From positions 21,774 through 85,773 of the forward strand of contig JAVHVE010000003.1 in the NCBI GenBank assembly GCA_032160705.1: 64,000 bases of DNA, read 5' to 3'. The DNA is from QHXM01 sp032160705. GTDB taxonomy: Bacteria > Acidobacteriota > Blastocatellia > Pyrinomonadales > Pyrinomonadaceae. The notes below the pieces were generated by a model that had not been told where the DNA came from, did not search any database, and saw nothing but the letters and a program-made list of their open reading frames with translations. This document shows positions 1 through 8,713 of the stretch, in pieces (the first letter of the stretch is position 1; each line of letters opens with the position of its first letter). Made by a program: the position numbers and the translations under genes.

Positions 1-342
1 TATGCCGGAGTCGAACCTGAAATCATGGGCATCGGGCCTGTGCCCGCGACTCGCCTGGCTCTGGAGAAGGCCGGATTGAAACTCGAAGAGATTGATCTCA
101 TCGAAGTCAACGAAGCTTTCGCGGCGCAGTATCTCGCCGTTGAGAAAGAACTGGGTCTTGACCGCTCGCTGACAAACGTCAACGGCGGCGCAATCGCGCT
201 CGGCCACCCGCTCGGCGCTTCCGGGACGCGGCTCGTTCTGACAATGCTCAACGAACTCAGACGGCGCGAACGTCGCTACGGGCTGGCAACCGCCTGCATC
301 GGCGGCGGCCAGGGCATCGCCATCATCTGCGAGAGGGTGTAA
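1..342 (+). CDS. Acetyl-CoA acetyltransferase (thiolase), C-terminal part, cut by window start
   Basis: Frame 1 is open from base 1 to the TAA at 342, so the gene begins outside the window. The visible 113 residues are the C-terminal catalytic half of a thiolase, which condenses or cleaves acyl-CoA and acetyl-CoA in the cytoplasm. Three family signatures are present in the right order: NEAFAAQ, GHPLGASG (catalytic His) and CIGGGQG (catalytic Cys near the C-terminus). Direction (degradative or biosynthetic) cannot be told from this fragment. The stop is followed immediately by a heptamer hairpin. Confidence 0.95.
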   Translation, partial: YAGVEPEIMGIGPVPATRLALEKAGLKLEEIDLIEVNEAFAAQYLAVEKELGLDRSLTNVNGGAIALGHPLGASGTRLVLTMLNELRRRERRYGLATACIGGGQGIAIICERV

Positions 343-460
343 AAGCCGTGACAGGTGACAGGTGACAAGATTAAAGCCTTGTTCTTTCCCATCACTTGTC
401 ACCTGTCACCTGTCACCTGTCACGATTCTTCCCTGTCACCTGTCCCCCGTCACGGCTTTT
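341..460. repeat. Heptamer hairpin, GTGACAG type, with extra half arm
   Basis: The left arm (345-369) is built of tandem GTGACAG units. The right arm (395-424) is its reverse complement, and a further partial copy lies at 431-460. The ends carry AAAAGCCGTGAC and its complement, also seen at the 13.8 kb and 15.0 kb copies. The loop (about 370-394, containing GCCTTGTTCTTTC) is the reverse complement of the loop of the 13842-13911 copy, so the two are the same element in opposite orientation. Confidence 0.9.
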
Positions 461-899
461 TCCCGTTTCTCATATAAAAATCCAAAAATTTGAGTGTGCG
501 TTTGTCTGCCGCCGACTGGCTTTTTAGTGTAATCCCTATTAAATCATATCCTTATGTCAGGCCGAGATTTCTTTCCCTCTCCCGGCATAGCTTTTGCCGC
601 AACGCATGAGTTGCGTTTTCGCACACCGAAGCTTTGAATTCAGCCTGAAGCGCCTTGAGCAGAAAGACCACTGATTTAACAGGCCGCTCACTCACGCGAC
701 AGACTTGCGTAAATGACTTCCGGCATGATAGAAAGTTGCTTCTACACTAGGTGTTATCAAGCGTTTGATGTCACGCCTCTTGAAATCAGCAGTTCTAAAA
801 TGTTTTCGTCATCCAAGGTAGCTCTCCGCGCCTGCCCGGCTAGTGCGCGGCTTAACAACTTCAACTCTCATCAAATCGCTCTTGAAGGAGTTCCCCAGC
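343..899. other. Intergenic region upstream of the TonB-dependent receptor
   Basis: The region holds the hairpin at 341-460 and then about 440 bases of moderately AT-richer sequence without a convincing ORF. A small frame at 713-907 has no family resemblance and runs into the receptor gene. The length suggests a promoter and a long leader for the receptor, but no -35/-10 pair stands out. Confidence 0.5.
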
Positions 900-3800
900 A
901 TGCATAAATTCTTTCGACTCTCTATTGCCACGCTCCTCGTTTTTGCGCTGAGCGCGCTGGCCTTTGCCCAGTCCACCACGACGGGCGCTATCGGCATTAC
1001 GGTTACTGACCCGCAGGGCGCGGTCGTGCCGAATGCCAACGTAGTAGTTCGCAACGTTGAAACCAACAAAGAAGAAACGGTCACCACCGATGATGAAGGT
1101 CGCGCCCGCGTCGTCAACCTTCAGCCCGGTAATTACAGTGTGACGATCAATGCGTCGGGCTTCGGCGCTTACACTCAGGATAAGGTCGTGGTCGAAGTTG
1201 GCCGCGTCACTTCTATTGACTCTCCGCTGACGATTGGTGGCCAGACGGCCAATGTCGAGGTGACATCTGAAGCGCCGGTCATTAATACGTCGCAGCAGGA
1301 TTTCTCCACCAACGTCAATCAGACCTCGATCAACGAGCTTCCCATCAACGGGCGTCGCGCCTCTAATTTCGTGTTGCTGACGCCGGGCGTGGTGCCTGAC
1401 GGCAACTTCGGTCTGATTAGTTTTCGCGGTATCTCCGGCTTGCTTAACAACAACACGGTGGACGGCGGCGACAACAATAATGCTTTCTACTCGGAAGAGC
1501 GCGGGCGCACGCGCATCAGCTATGTCGTCAGCCAGGCTTCCATCCGTGAGTTTCAGGTTAATACCTCGAACTATTCCGCCGAATACGGGCGCGCTGCGGG
1601 GGGCGTCATTAATACCGTCACCCAGAGCGGAACTAACGACTTCCACGGCAGCCTTTTCTATTACCTGCGCGACAACAAATTGGGTGCGACTAACCCGACG
1701 ACAACCCGCACGGTCTTGGTCAATGGCGTCGGCGTCCCGCAAACTTTCAAGCCCGTAGATGTTCGCAAACAGTTTGGTGGCTCGGTCGGTGGTCGCATCG
1801 TCAAGGACAAACTCTTCTTCTTCTTTACCTATGACGAGCAGAGGAGAAACTTCCCCGGCGCAGCGGTCTTCCCCACTGCCACCTATCTCAATCTCAGCAC
1901 TGCCGATAGAACTACGCTCAAGTCGCGTTCAGCGCTCATCACGGATGCGCGGATTGACAACGCTCTGAGTTTCCTGGCCGGTTTGACCGGCCCCGTGCCG
2001 CGCACGCAAAATCAGCGCATCTTCTTCCCCAAGATTGATTGGGTGGTTAACAACAGCAACACCTTTACGGCGTCATACAACCGGATGCGCTCTCAGTCCC
2101 CTTCGGGAATTGAGACGCAGCCGACGACCACTAAAGGCATCGCTACCTTTGGCGACGATTTTGTGCAAACAGACAGCTTCAATTTACGTCTGACCTCGAC
2201 CATTACGCCGACGATTTTGAATGAAGCGCGTTTCCAGTATGGGCGCGATAATTTATTCGCTTCCAGCAATGACCCCTCGGCAGGAGAAGCGCTCCTGGCT
2301 ACGGGTATCGGTGGGCGTCCGCCGCAAATCGGCGTCAACGGCTTTACGTTTGGTAAGCAGGATTTCCTTGAACGATACTCCAACCCGGATGAAAAGCGTT
2401 GGCAGTATGCCGATACGATGACGGTTTCACGCGGTATGCATACCTTCAAGTTCGGGGGAGACGTTAATCGCGTTAACGACCTGCTGGATAACCTGAGGCT
2501 CGAAGGCGGCAGTTACAATTACAGCAACCTCGGCGATTTTATCGTTGATTACGCCAACCGCGCAGGGTCGGGGGATTTGAGAACTGCCGGTAACGTCCAG
2601 TGCTTTACTAATACTCTTGCAAGAGCTGTCTTGAGGGCTGGACAGTGTTACACCAGCAACTTCCAGCAAGCATTCGGCCCGACTGCCTTCGCAATTAAGA
2701 CCACCGACTACAACCTGTTCCTTCAGGATGACATCCGTGTCACCCGGCGCTTGACCGTCAATCTCGGCATGCGCTACGAGTACGAGAAGTTGCCTGACCC
2801 GCAGATTCCCAGCGCGCTGACGAATCTGACAGGTCAAATCGTCGGGCCGGAGCAGACGAAACGACTGCCCTCTGACAAAAACAACTTCGGACCGCGTTTT
2901 GGTTTCGCCTACGACATTATGGGCGATGGCAAAACATCCGTTCGCGGTGGCTATGGCATCTACTACGGTCGAATCATTAATTCGACGATCATCAATGCCA
3001 TTAACAATACGGGTGTGGCCGAATCACAGCGGGTCTTCTCGCTTGCTGCGACGGCTGCTGGTGCGCCGGTTTTCCCGAACGTCTTCGCCGCCGCGCCCGC
3101 CTTAACTGTTGGTGCGCCCAACATCGTCGTGTTTTCGGGGAAGATGGCTAATCCGCAGATTCACCAGGCGGACGTGGTCTTTGAAAGAGAGATTCTTCCT
3201 AACACTGTGGTCTCCGTATCTTTTCTGGTCAGTCTTGGGCGCAGGCTTCCGACCTTTACGGATCGCAACCTGCCCGCTCCGGTCTCCAGAACCTTTCCGT
3301 TCATCAATGGAGGTCCGCTCGACGGCCAGAGTATTACGGTTCCCTTCTTTACGGGAGCCAGGCCGGACACCAGATTCGGCGCAATTACGGAGATTACCAG
3401 CGAAATCAAGTCGGAGTATGAGGCGATTGTGTTGCAGGCCAACCGTCGTATGTCGAAGGGATTACAATTCCAGATCAATTACACTCGCTCCAGAACAACG
3501 GACACCGGGCAGAATTCGGCGACCTTTACGTTTACCAACGGCCCGCTCAATCCTTTTGATCTCAGTCTGGAGCCCGGACGGTCGAATTTAGATATTCCGC
3601 ATCGCTTCGTGGCGAGCGCGGTCTGGACGCCGGGAGTACCGTTCGGATTGGAAAATAGCAAAGCAGGTAAGGCGATCTTTGGAGGATTCACCATTTCGCC
3701 TATCGTCCTGGTTCAATCCGGCACCGCCTATTCGGGGAACATCAGCGGATTCGGGCCAAGCTCGGTTGCCGGTGGTATTACCGGTTCGGGAGCACTTGGA

Positions 3801-4097
3801 CGCATTCCTGGACTTTTCGAGCGCAATGCTTTCCGTCAACCCAAGATCGTCAACGTTGACCTGCGGCTTTCCCGTCGTTTCCGCTTTACCGAATCAATGA
3901 ACCTTGAGTTTCTGGCCGAAGCCTTCAACCTCTTCAACCGCTATCAGGTGACGAGCGTCAATACCACTCTCTACACCTTCTCCGGTTCAAACCTGAGCTT
4001 TACTCCTAATGGTCCGAACTTCGGAGTGCCCAGTGGAACAGGTAATTCGCTTTATCGTGAGCGTCAGATACAATTCGCTCTCCGCTTCCAGTTCTAA
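900..4097 (+). CDS. Oar-like TonB-dependent receptor with carboxypeptidase-regulatory domain
   Basis: A 1065-residue outer-membrane protein. ATG 900 is chosen over an in-frame start at 843 because GAAGGAG lies 10 bases upstream and it opens a clean signal peptide (cleavage after ...SALAFA, residue 23). Residues about 28-110 form a CarboxypepD_reg beta-sandwich (TGAIGITVTDPQGAVVPNA). About 130-240 is the plug (SINELPINGRR), and the rest is a beta-barrel ending in the aromatic tail ALRFQF. Proteins of this architecture are abundant in Acidobacteriota and resemble Myxococcus Oar. The substrate is unknown; large polymers are often assumed. The gene is monocistronic, with a strong terminator behind it. 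Confidence 0.93.
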   Translation: MHKFFRLSIATLLVFALSALAFAQSTTTGAIGITVTDPQGAVVPNANVVVRNVETNKEETVTTDDEGRARVVNLQPGNYSVTINASGFGAYTQDKVVVEVGRVTSIDSPLTIGGQTANVEVTSEAPVINTSQQDFSTNVNQTSINELPINGRRASNFVLLTPGVVPDGNFGLISFRGISGLLNNNTVDGGDNNNAFYSEERGRTRISYVVSQASIREFQVNTSNYSAEYGRAAGGVINTVTQSGTNDFHGSLFYYLRDNKLGATNPTTTRTVLVNGVGVPQTFKPVDVRKQFGGSVGGRIVKDKLFFFFTYDEQRRNFPGAAVFPTATYLNLSTADRTTLKSRSALITDARIDNALSFLAGLTGPVPRTQNQRIFFPKIDWVVNNSNTFTASYNRMRSQSPSGIETQPTTTKGIATFGDDFVQTDSFNLRLTSTITPTILNEARFQYGRDNLFASSNDPSAGEALLATGIGGRPPQIGVNGFTFGKQDFLERYSNPDEKRWQYADTMTVSRGMHTFKFGGDVNRVNDLLDNLRLEGGSYNYSNLGDFIVDYANRAGSGDLRTAGNVQCFTNTLARAVLRAGQCYTSNFQQAFGPTAFAIKTTDYNLFLQDDIRVTRRLTVNLGMRYEYEKLPDPQIPSALTNLTGQIVGPEQTKRLPSDKNNFGPRFGFAYDIMGDGKTSVRGGYGIYYGRIINSTIINAINNTGVAESQRVFSLAATAAGAPVFPNVFAAAPALTVGAPNIVVFSGKMANPQIHQADVVFEREILPNTVVSVSFLVSLGRRLPTFTDRNLPAPVSRTFPFINGGPLDGQSITVPFFTGARPDTRFGAITEITSEIKSEYEAIVLQANRRMSKGLQFQINYTRSRTTDTGQNSATFTFTNGPLNPFDLSLEPGRSNLDIPHRFVASAVWTPGVPFGLENSKAGKAIFGGFTISPIVLVQSGTAYSGNISGFGPSSVAGGITGSGALGRIPGLFERNAFRQPKIVNVDLRLSRRFRFTESMNLEFLAEAFNLFNRYQVTSVNTTLYTFSGSNLSFTPNGPNFGVPSGTGNSLYRERQIQFALRFQF

Positions 4098-4121
4098 CGG
4101 GAAGTAAAAACGGCAAAGCTC

Positions 4122-4165
4122 AAAGGGTGCGCTTTTATTAATAAAAGCGCACCCTCTTTGTTTCT
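4122..4165 (+). terminator. Rho-independent terminator of the receptor gene
   Basis: A perfect inverted repeat, AGGGTGCGCTTTTATTA pairing with 4141-4155, is followed by CTTTGTTT. The long A/T flanks of the stem would work on both strands, but the position 25 bases after the receptor stop fits the plus strand. Confidence 0.88.
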
Positions 4166-4315
4166 GCTGACTAAGGGGGGCAGACCCTTTGCCGGGAGCC
4201 GTTTCTTCGTCAGTGGAGAAAATTCCCCCCACTTGCGCCTGGTTTCTGCTAAGATAATCCTGCCCCGCGGGCGCTATGGCTTCTCGCAACCGCCCCGACA
4301 GCTTCCACCTTGTTG

Positions 4316-5827
4316 ATGCCTATGGAACAGATAGATTTTCCCCTGATAGATTCAGCCGGCAATCGCCCGCCGCTGGTTCAAACCAGCTATGTCGAAGTCC
4401 TGAGCGCGGCGTTCGATGCGCTGCCCGACGCCTTTTATCTCTTCGACGCCGAGAAACATTTGAGCCGGACAAATCGCGCGGGCGCGCTTCTGGAAAACGC
4501 GGAGGCTGAGTCTCTCGTCGGTCGCCGTTGCTGCGAGATGTTCTGGCGCGTCGAGGACGCACCCGAATGTCTGGTCGAGCGTGCGCTCGCTGGCGGTGAA
4601 AAAGTTGAAGTGGAAATTCTGGCGGGCGAGCGTGGTGATAGACCGACGCTCATGATCGTCGTCCCCATTCGTGACGCGCAAAGCGCGTTGACAGGCAGCG
4701 TGATGGTCGTGGCGCGCGACATCTCTGAGTTGCGTCGTGCCGAAGCAGAAGCTTTCGAGCACAAGGCTTTCATGGCGAGCCTCGCCGATTTGGTTCCAGA
4801 TGAAATCTACGCGCTCGACACCGTTGGGCGCATCACCTGGATGAACGAGCGCGCCGAAGGAGCTAACGGCGTCATGCCAACTGCGCTCGTCGGCAGGCAG
4901 TTGGACGAGATAGTTTCCCCGGAATCCAGAGATGCGGTTGCTGCCAACATCAAGCGCACGCTCGCGGGCGACGACACACAGGGCGAGATTCAAGCCGTGC
5001 GCGCTGGCGATGATGCCACGCGTTTTGTCGAAGCTCACACTTCGCCGCTCTGGAAAGACGGCGCGGTCGCAGGCGTGCTGGTCTTCCTGCGCGATTTGAC
5101 GGAGCGCCGCCGCGCGCACGAGCGGATGGCGCAATCGGACAAGCTGCGCGCTGTCGGCGAGCTGGCGGCGGGCGTCGCTCACAATTTGAACAACTCGCTG
5201 ACGGTCATCCAGGGTCGCGCGCAGCTCCTGCAACGACGCGCAGCGGATGAAGCCACGTCGAAGAGTCTGGAAGTGATCGTCCAGGCGGTCGCAGACGGCT
5301 CGCAGACGCTCCGTCGCATTCTGGATTTCGCGCGGCGCGAGCAGGCGAAAGAGTTTGCTCCACTTGACCTGACAGAGTTAATCAAGACGAGTGTCGAGAT
5401 TGCGAAACCAAAGTGGCATCGCAAGTCCGGCGCAGGGCCGGGGTGCGTCAACGTGCATGTGGAGACGCGCACCCCCGTTTATGTGCTTGGCGAGAAAGCG
5501 GAGTTGCGCGAGGTGGTGCTCAATCTTCTCTTCAACGCGGTGGACGCCATGCCCGATGGCGGCGAGATAGAGATCGGCACGCGCGGCGAACTGGAGAGCG
5601 CCTGCTTCTGGGTCGCAGATACCGGCAAGGGCATGACGCCCGAAACGGTCGAGCGCATCTTCGAGCCTTTCTACACGACCAAAGGAGAAGGCGGTACGGG
5701 GCTCGGCCTTTCGGCCTCGCACGGCATCATCACGCGCCACCAGGGGCAAATCATGGTCGTCAGCGAACCCGGCCTCGGCACTCGCTTTGAAGTCAGGCTG
5801 CCCGTCTACGAAGCGAAGCCGCAATAA
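4316..5827 (+). CDS. Orphan PAS-PAS sensor histidine kinase, NtrB-like
   Basis: About 503 residues with no membrane segment, so probably cytoplasmic. There are two PAS domains (about 20-140 and 150-260), then a HisKA domain with GVAHNLNNSLTVI (phospho-acceptor His near residue 289) and a HATPase_c domain (N box NLLFNAVDAMPDGG, G1 DTGKGM, G2 GGTGLGLS). The H-box belongs to the NtrB/FixL-like group. The start is uncertain: ATG 4316, ATG 4322 or TTG 4310, none with a clear Shine-Dalgarno sequence. No response regulator is adjacent, so its partner lies elsewhere. Confidence 0.9.
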   Translation: MPMEQIDFPLIDSAGNRPPLVQTSYVEVLSAAFDALPDAFYLFDAEKHLSRTNRAGALLENAEAESLVGRRCCEMFWRVEDAPECLVERALAGGEKVEVEILAGERGDRPTLMIVVPIRDAQSALTGSVMVVARDISELRRAEAEAFEHKAFMASLADLVPDEIYALDTVGRITWMNERAEGANGVMPTALVGRQLDEIVSPESRDAVAANIKRTLAGDDTQGEIQAVRAGDDATRFVEAHTSPLWKDGAVAGVLVFLRDLTERRRAHERMAQSDKLRAVGELAAGVAHNLNNSLTVIQGRAQLLQRRAADEATSKSLEVIVQAVADGSQTLRRILDFARREQAKEFAPLDLTELIKTSVEIAKPKWHRKSGAGPGCVNVHVETRTPVYVLGEKAELREVVLNLLFNAVDAMPDGGEIEIGTRGELESACFWVADTGKGMTPETVERIFEPFYTTKGEGGTGLGLSASHGIITRHQGQIMVVSEPGLGTRFEVRLPVYEAKPQ

Positions 5828-5833
5828 AAGAAA

Positions 5834-5896
5834 GTGATGAGTGATGAGTAATGAGTTAAAAGCACGGAATTGTCTGTTACTCATCACTCATCACTC
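5834..5896. repeat. Heptamer hairpin, GATGAGT type
   Basis: The left arm 5834-5856 (GTGATGAGTGATGAGTAATG...) pairs with the right arm 5879-5896 across a loop of about 22 bases. The same unit recurs at 37761-37831. It starts 7 bases after the kinase stop and could act as its transcript end. Confidence 0.88.
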
Positions 5897-6163
5897 GTTT
5901 ATGACCTTCTTTGTCCGAAGATCAAGCATTGGGTGGGAGCAGATGTACGAAAACGCGTGTGCTTAAGTGGTCGCTCAGATTTGTTCAGAAATACCTGCCC
6001 TTTGTTCCTCTTCAATACTTTACCCGCAATAGAAGACAATTTGATTATCTTCATATTTGCTGGCACGTTGCTTGCTATCTCATACAGGCAACAATGGCAT
6101 GAGCTGAGCAAAACGGCTCGCGCTCCATTTGATTAAGAATTTCGGAAAGTGAGGGTTGGAATC
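5897..6163. other. Intergenic region upstream of the CsbD gene
   Basis: No supportable gene was found. The frames of 60-88 codons here begin inside the hairpin and have no recognisable sequence. The region presumably carries the promoter of the csbD-like gene, but no convincing promoter was identified. Confidence 0.4.
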
Positions 6164-6376
6164 ATGGGTCTACCGAACAAGGATGAGGTCGCAGGAAAAT
6201 TCGATCAGGCGAAAGGCGCGGTGAAAGAGAACGTCGGTCGAGCGATAGATGATAAAGAGATGGAGACCGAAGGCGCTTCCGACCGCGCTGGCGGCAATCT
6301 ACAGGAAGGCTACGGGACAGCCAAACGTAAAGTTGGAGAGACAATCGAAGACATCGGTAAAGCTGTCGGCAAATAG
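6164..6376 (+). CDS. CsbD family stress protein
   Basis: A 70-residue, highly charged protein without membrane segments. GLPNKDEVAGKFDQAKGAVK and the following KEMETEGASDRAGGNLQ match the CsbD family, small general-stress proteins of unknown biochemical role. ATG 6164 is preferred over an upstream in-frame GTG (6149) because that GTG lies inside the GTGAGG Shine-Dalgarno element. A terminator follows 20 bases downstream. Confidence 0.9.
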   Translation: MGLPNKDEVAGKFDQAKGAVKENVGRAIDDKEMETEGASDRAGGNLQEGYGTAKRKVGETIEDIGKAVGK

Positions 6377-6395
6377 CTTTTCAAACCGAGAGCGA

Positions 6396-6440
6396 AGAGC
6401 CACACGGGGAATTGCACAATTTCCCGTGTGGCTCTTTTAC
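6396..6440. terminator. Bidirectional terminator between csbD and the SRPBCC gene
   Basis: AGAGCCACACGGGGAA pairs with TTCCCGTGTGGCTCT across a short loop, followed by TTTACTTT on the plus strand. The convergent gene on the minus strand ends at 6461, so the hairpin can serve both. Confidence 0.85.
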
Positions 6441-6460
6441 TTTGACGTTGATCTATATTC

Positions 6461-6964
6461 TTATGCCGCTCTGCGTTTGGAAGATCGAGGGCTTTCACCG
6501 GGTCGTTCTTTCTTGCCGCGACGCTGACGCTTCTTCGCTCGACCTTCGGCCAGCTTAATAAAGCGTTGCAGGTCTTCGTCCATCTGCTTCTCTGGATCGT
6601 TACCGAAAAATTTTGCGAGCAATGTGCCGAGATGACCGGCGGGCGGCTCATACGCGAGCGAGATGTGCATCACCGTAGCGCCGCGCCCCGTCTCTTCAAA
6701 AGTCACTTCGCCCTGCATCTCGACATCGCCGCGCACCGTTCGCCAGGCTATCTTGCGATTCGGCTCGAACTCGGTCGTCTCGGCTTCCCACTCCACGTTG
6801 ATTCCGAGAGGGGCATCAGCCGCCCACTTCGTGAAGCGCGGCTCGGTTTGTCTGACCTCCTTGATGTGCTCCATCCACTCCGGGAACTTCTCGAAATCGC
6901 TGTAGAGATCAAAGACGACGCCGACAGGCGCATTTATCTCGATAGATTTTTCTGTTCTCTCCAT
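6461..6964 (-). CDS. SRPBCC (START-like, cyclase/dehydrase) protein
   Basis: A 167-residue protein. The N-terminal 140 residues fit the polyketide-cyclase/START-like ligand-binding fold: ERTEKSIEINAPVGVVFDLY, FEKFPEWMEHIKEV, and a central strand pattern RKIAWRTVRGDVEMQGEVTF. The last 25 residues are a basic tail (KKRQRRGKKERPGESPRSSK), which might bind nucleic acid or be disordered. A GAGGGG Shine-Dalgarno element precedes the ATG. The ligand is unknown. Position next to csbD and the YflT-like gene suggests a stress-related neighbourhood. Confidence 0.85.
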   Translation of the reverse strand: MERTEKSIEINAPVGVVFDLYSDFEKFPEWMEHIKEVRQTEPRFTKWAADAPLGINVEWEAETTEFEPNRKIAWRTVRGDVEMQGEVTFEETGRGATVMHISLAYEPPAGHLGTLLAKFFGNDPEKQMDEDLQRFIKLAEGRAKKRQRRGKKERPGESPRSSKRRAA

Positions 6965-7052
6965 GACTCAAACCCCTCATTGGACGATTGCACAATTGCA
7001 CGATCAAGGACAAGTATTGCTGCTCTTCGTCCATCATCCAATCGTCAGTGGT

Positions 7053-7562
7053 CTATTCCTGACGCACGTGTTCAGCTCCCAGGTCTTCCAGAAACTTTTG
7101 CAGGTTATCCGCATCGCTGTCGCTTCTGGCTTCGACGCCGAGCAGGATGCCGCCGCTGCGTATGCCCGCGTCGTAAACTCTGGCGCGATGTTCGGGGATG
7201 CCTGCGCCGATGAGCGCGCCGACGATGCCGCCCGTTGCCGCGCCCGCGCCAGCGCCTGCCAGCGCCGCCACAATCGGCCCGGCGACAACCAGGCCGAGAC
7301 CCGGAATAGCAATCGAAGTTCCGACCGCGACGATTGCCGCGAGCACTGCCCCGATAGTTCCGCCAACCGCTCCGCCGATGCCTGCGCCGTCAGCAGCGTG
7401 CGAGCGAGTCTCGACGGCAAACTCTTTGCTCTTCGTTGAGTCGGACATCAAGACGCTGATCTCGTCGCGCGTATAGCCGCGTTTCATCAACGCATCCACG
7501 GCTGCCTCAGCCGCCGCGCGTGTTTTGAAAAGTCCTGTCACCAATGTCGCTTTAGTAGCCAT
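7053..7562 (-). CDS. YflT-domain (general stress protein 17M-like) membrane protein
   Basis: 169 residues. The N-terminus (TLVTGLFKTRAAAEAAVDAL, GYTRDEISVLMSD) matches the YflT/heat-induced stress domain. The centre is a long Gly/Ala-rich hydrophobic stretch, likely two membrane-spanning hairpins, and the C-terminus repeats the ferredoxin-like pattern (GGILLGVEARSDSDADNLQKF). AAGGAGTG lies upstream of the start. It is read in the same direction as the SRPBCC gene, with an 88-base gap. The molecular function is unknown. Confidence 0.82.
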   Translation of the reverse strand: MATKATLVTGLFKTRAAAEAAVDALMKRGYTRDEISVLMSDSTKSKEFAVETRSHAADGAGIGGAVGGTIGAVLAAIVAVGTSIAIPGLGLVVAGPIVAALAGAGAGAATGGIVGALIGAGIPEHRARVYDAGIRSGGILLGVEARSDSDADNLQKFLEDLGAEHVRQE

Positions 7563-7948
7563 AGCTGTTATTCACTCCTTCGATAACCGAAATTTCTTTA
7601 ATAGGCCGAGAATATTCGCATTTAGACCAGAGCCTTGAAACGGCAAACACTGTGCCGACAATGCGCCTCTTCAGCCTCACGGCAGGGGATTTGAAGGGGA
7701 TTTGCCTGTTATGTTCGTACAGCCGCACGCACGCTGTCAACTATCTGCCAAAGAAGCGTGCGGGTCGCCTCCCCTTCCGGCGTATCAAAGCAAAACAAGG
7801 ACAGCGTGTTTGGCTTCAAGTGGTGATGTTATTAGAACACTCGTCGAAAACAGTCTGAAGTCTGGAGTCTGAAGTCTGGAGTCTGCTTTGACTCTTCTGA
7901 CTTCAGACTCTAGACTCCAGACTCCAGACTTTTACCAGGGGGAGAAGA
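7563..7948. other. Intergenic region between divergent genes (YflT-like and HAD)
   Basis: 386 bases between divergent start codons, so promoters for both directions must lie here. No ORF with recognisable sequence was found. The only structure seen is the heptamer hairpin at 7852-7930. Confidence 0.4.
7852..7930. repeat. Heptamer hairpin, GTCTGGA/GTCTGAA type
   Basis: The left arm 7852-7885 alternates AGTCTGA and AGTCTGG heptamers. The right arm 7899-7930 is the reverse complement with one change. It ends 18 bases before the HAD start codon, leaving room for a Shine-Dalgarno sequence. Confidence 0.9.
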
Positions 7949-8620
7949 ATGATAAAGGCAGTTATCTTTGACATTGATGGAACGCTGGTTGATTCGGTTG
8001 ACCTGCACGCGCGTGCGTGGCAGGAGACCTTCAAGCATTTTGGAAAAGAGATCCCATACGAGCAGGTGCGCCACCAGATCGGCAAGGGCGGCGATCAACT
8101 CATGCCCGTCTTTTTCTCGAAAGAGGAACTGGATGAGTTTGGTGAGGAGATGGAGAAATACCGGGGCGAGCTTTTCCAGCGCGACTATCTCCCACGCGTG
8201 CGCGCTTTCCCTCGTGTCCGCGAACTATTTCAGAAGATCAAAGATGACGGGCTTCGTCTCGCCCTTGCTTCATCCGCCAAAGAGGAAGAGCTTGCAGCTT
8301 ATAAAAAGATTGCTCGAATCGAAGACCTCGTGGAAGAAGAAACTTCTGCCGACGATGCGGACAAGTCGAAGCCGCACCCGGACATCTTCGAGGCCGCCAT
8401 GGAGCGTTTAGGCGATGTCGAGACACATGAAGCAATCGTTGTCGGCGACACGCCCTACGATGCGGAAGCGGCAGGAAAAATAAATTTACGCACCATCGGC
8501 GTGCTCTGCGGCGGCTTCCCCGAAACAGAATTGCGCGCGGCTGGCTGCGTTCAAATCTACCATGACCCGGCTGACCTGCTCGCACGCTACGAAGAAACTT
8601 TAATTGCGAAAGAGAAATAA
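7949..8620 (+). CDS. HAD-superfamily phosphatase (beta-phosphoglucomutase/phosphoglycolate phosphatase-like)
   Basis: 223 residues. All four HAD motifs are visible: DIDGTLVDS (nucleophile and acid/base Asp), LASSAK (motif II Ser), DKSKPHPDIF (motif III Lys) and VVGDTPYDAEAA (motif IV Asp). The helical C1 cap lies between motifs I and II, which places it in the phosphoglycolate phosphatase/beta-PGM group. The exact substrate cannot be assigned. GGGGGAGAAG precedes the ATG. Confidence 0.92.
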   Translation: MIKAVIFDIDGTLVDSVDLHARAWQETFKHFGKEIPYEQVRHQIGKGGDQLMPVFFSKEELDEFGEEMEKYRGELFQRDYLPRVRAFPRVRELFQKIKDDGLRLALASSAKEEELAAYKKIARIEDLVEEETSADDADKSKPHPDIFEAAMERLGDVETHEAIVVGDTPYDAEAAGKINLRTIGVLCGGFPETELRAAGCVQIYHDPADLLARYEETLIAKEK

Positions 8621-8712
8621 ACAGTTAGCAGTTGGCAGTTGGCAGTTGGCAGTAAAGACAAAAGACGTTCTTGCTATCCACTGCCCACTGCCCACTGCCA
8701 ACTGCTAACTGC
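8621..8712. repeat. Heptamer hairpin, CAGTTGG type
   Basis: The left arm 8621-8653 is tandem GGCAGTT. The right arm 8678-8711 contains CCCACTG and CCAACTG heptamers. It occupies the entire space between the HAD stop and the likely TTG start of the glycosyltransferase. Confidence 0.9.
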
Positions 8713-8713
8713 T

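Noticed and set aside
341..460. CRISPR array
   Set aside because: Repeats are 7-nt head-to-tail units without spacers and form one inverted repeat; no cas gene is present.
713..907. Small plus-strand frame before the receptor gene
   Set aside because: No protein-like pattern; overlaps the receptor start and its Shine-Dalgarno sequence.
861..1742. 293-codon minus-strand frame opposite the TonB-dependent receptor
   Set aside because: Antisense shadow of a well-supported gene; composition is Arg/Asp-rich with no domain or start signal.
2427..2837. 136-codon minus-strand frame
   Set aside because: Antisense shadow within the receptor barrel region.
4352..5233. 293-codon minus-strand frame opposite the histidine kinase
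   Set aside because: Mirror frame of the PAS/HisKA coding sequence, no recognisable motif.
5870..6136. Plus-strand frame of 88 codons after the kinase
   Set aside because: Begins inside the heptamer hairpin, has no ribosome-binding site and no family-like sequence.
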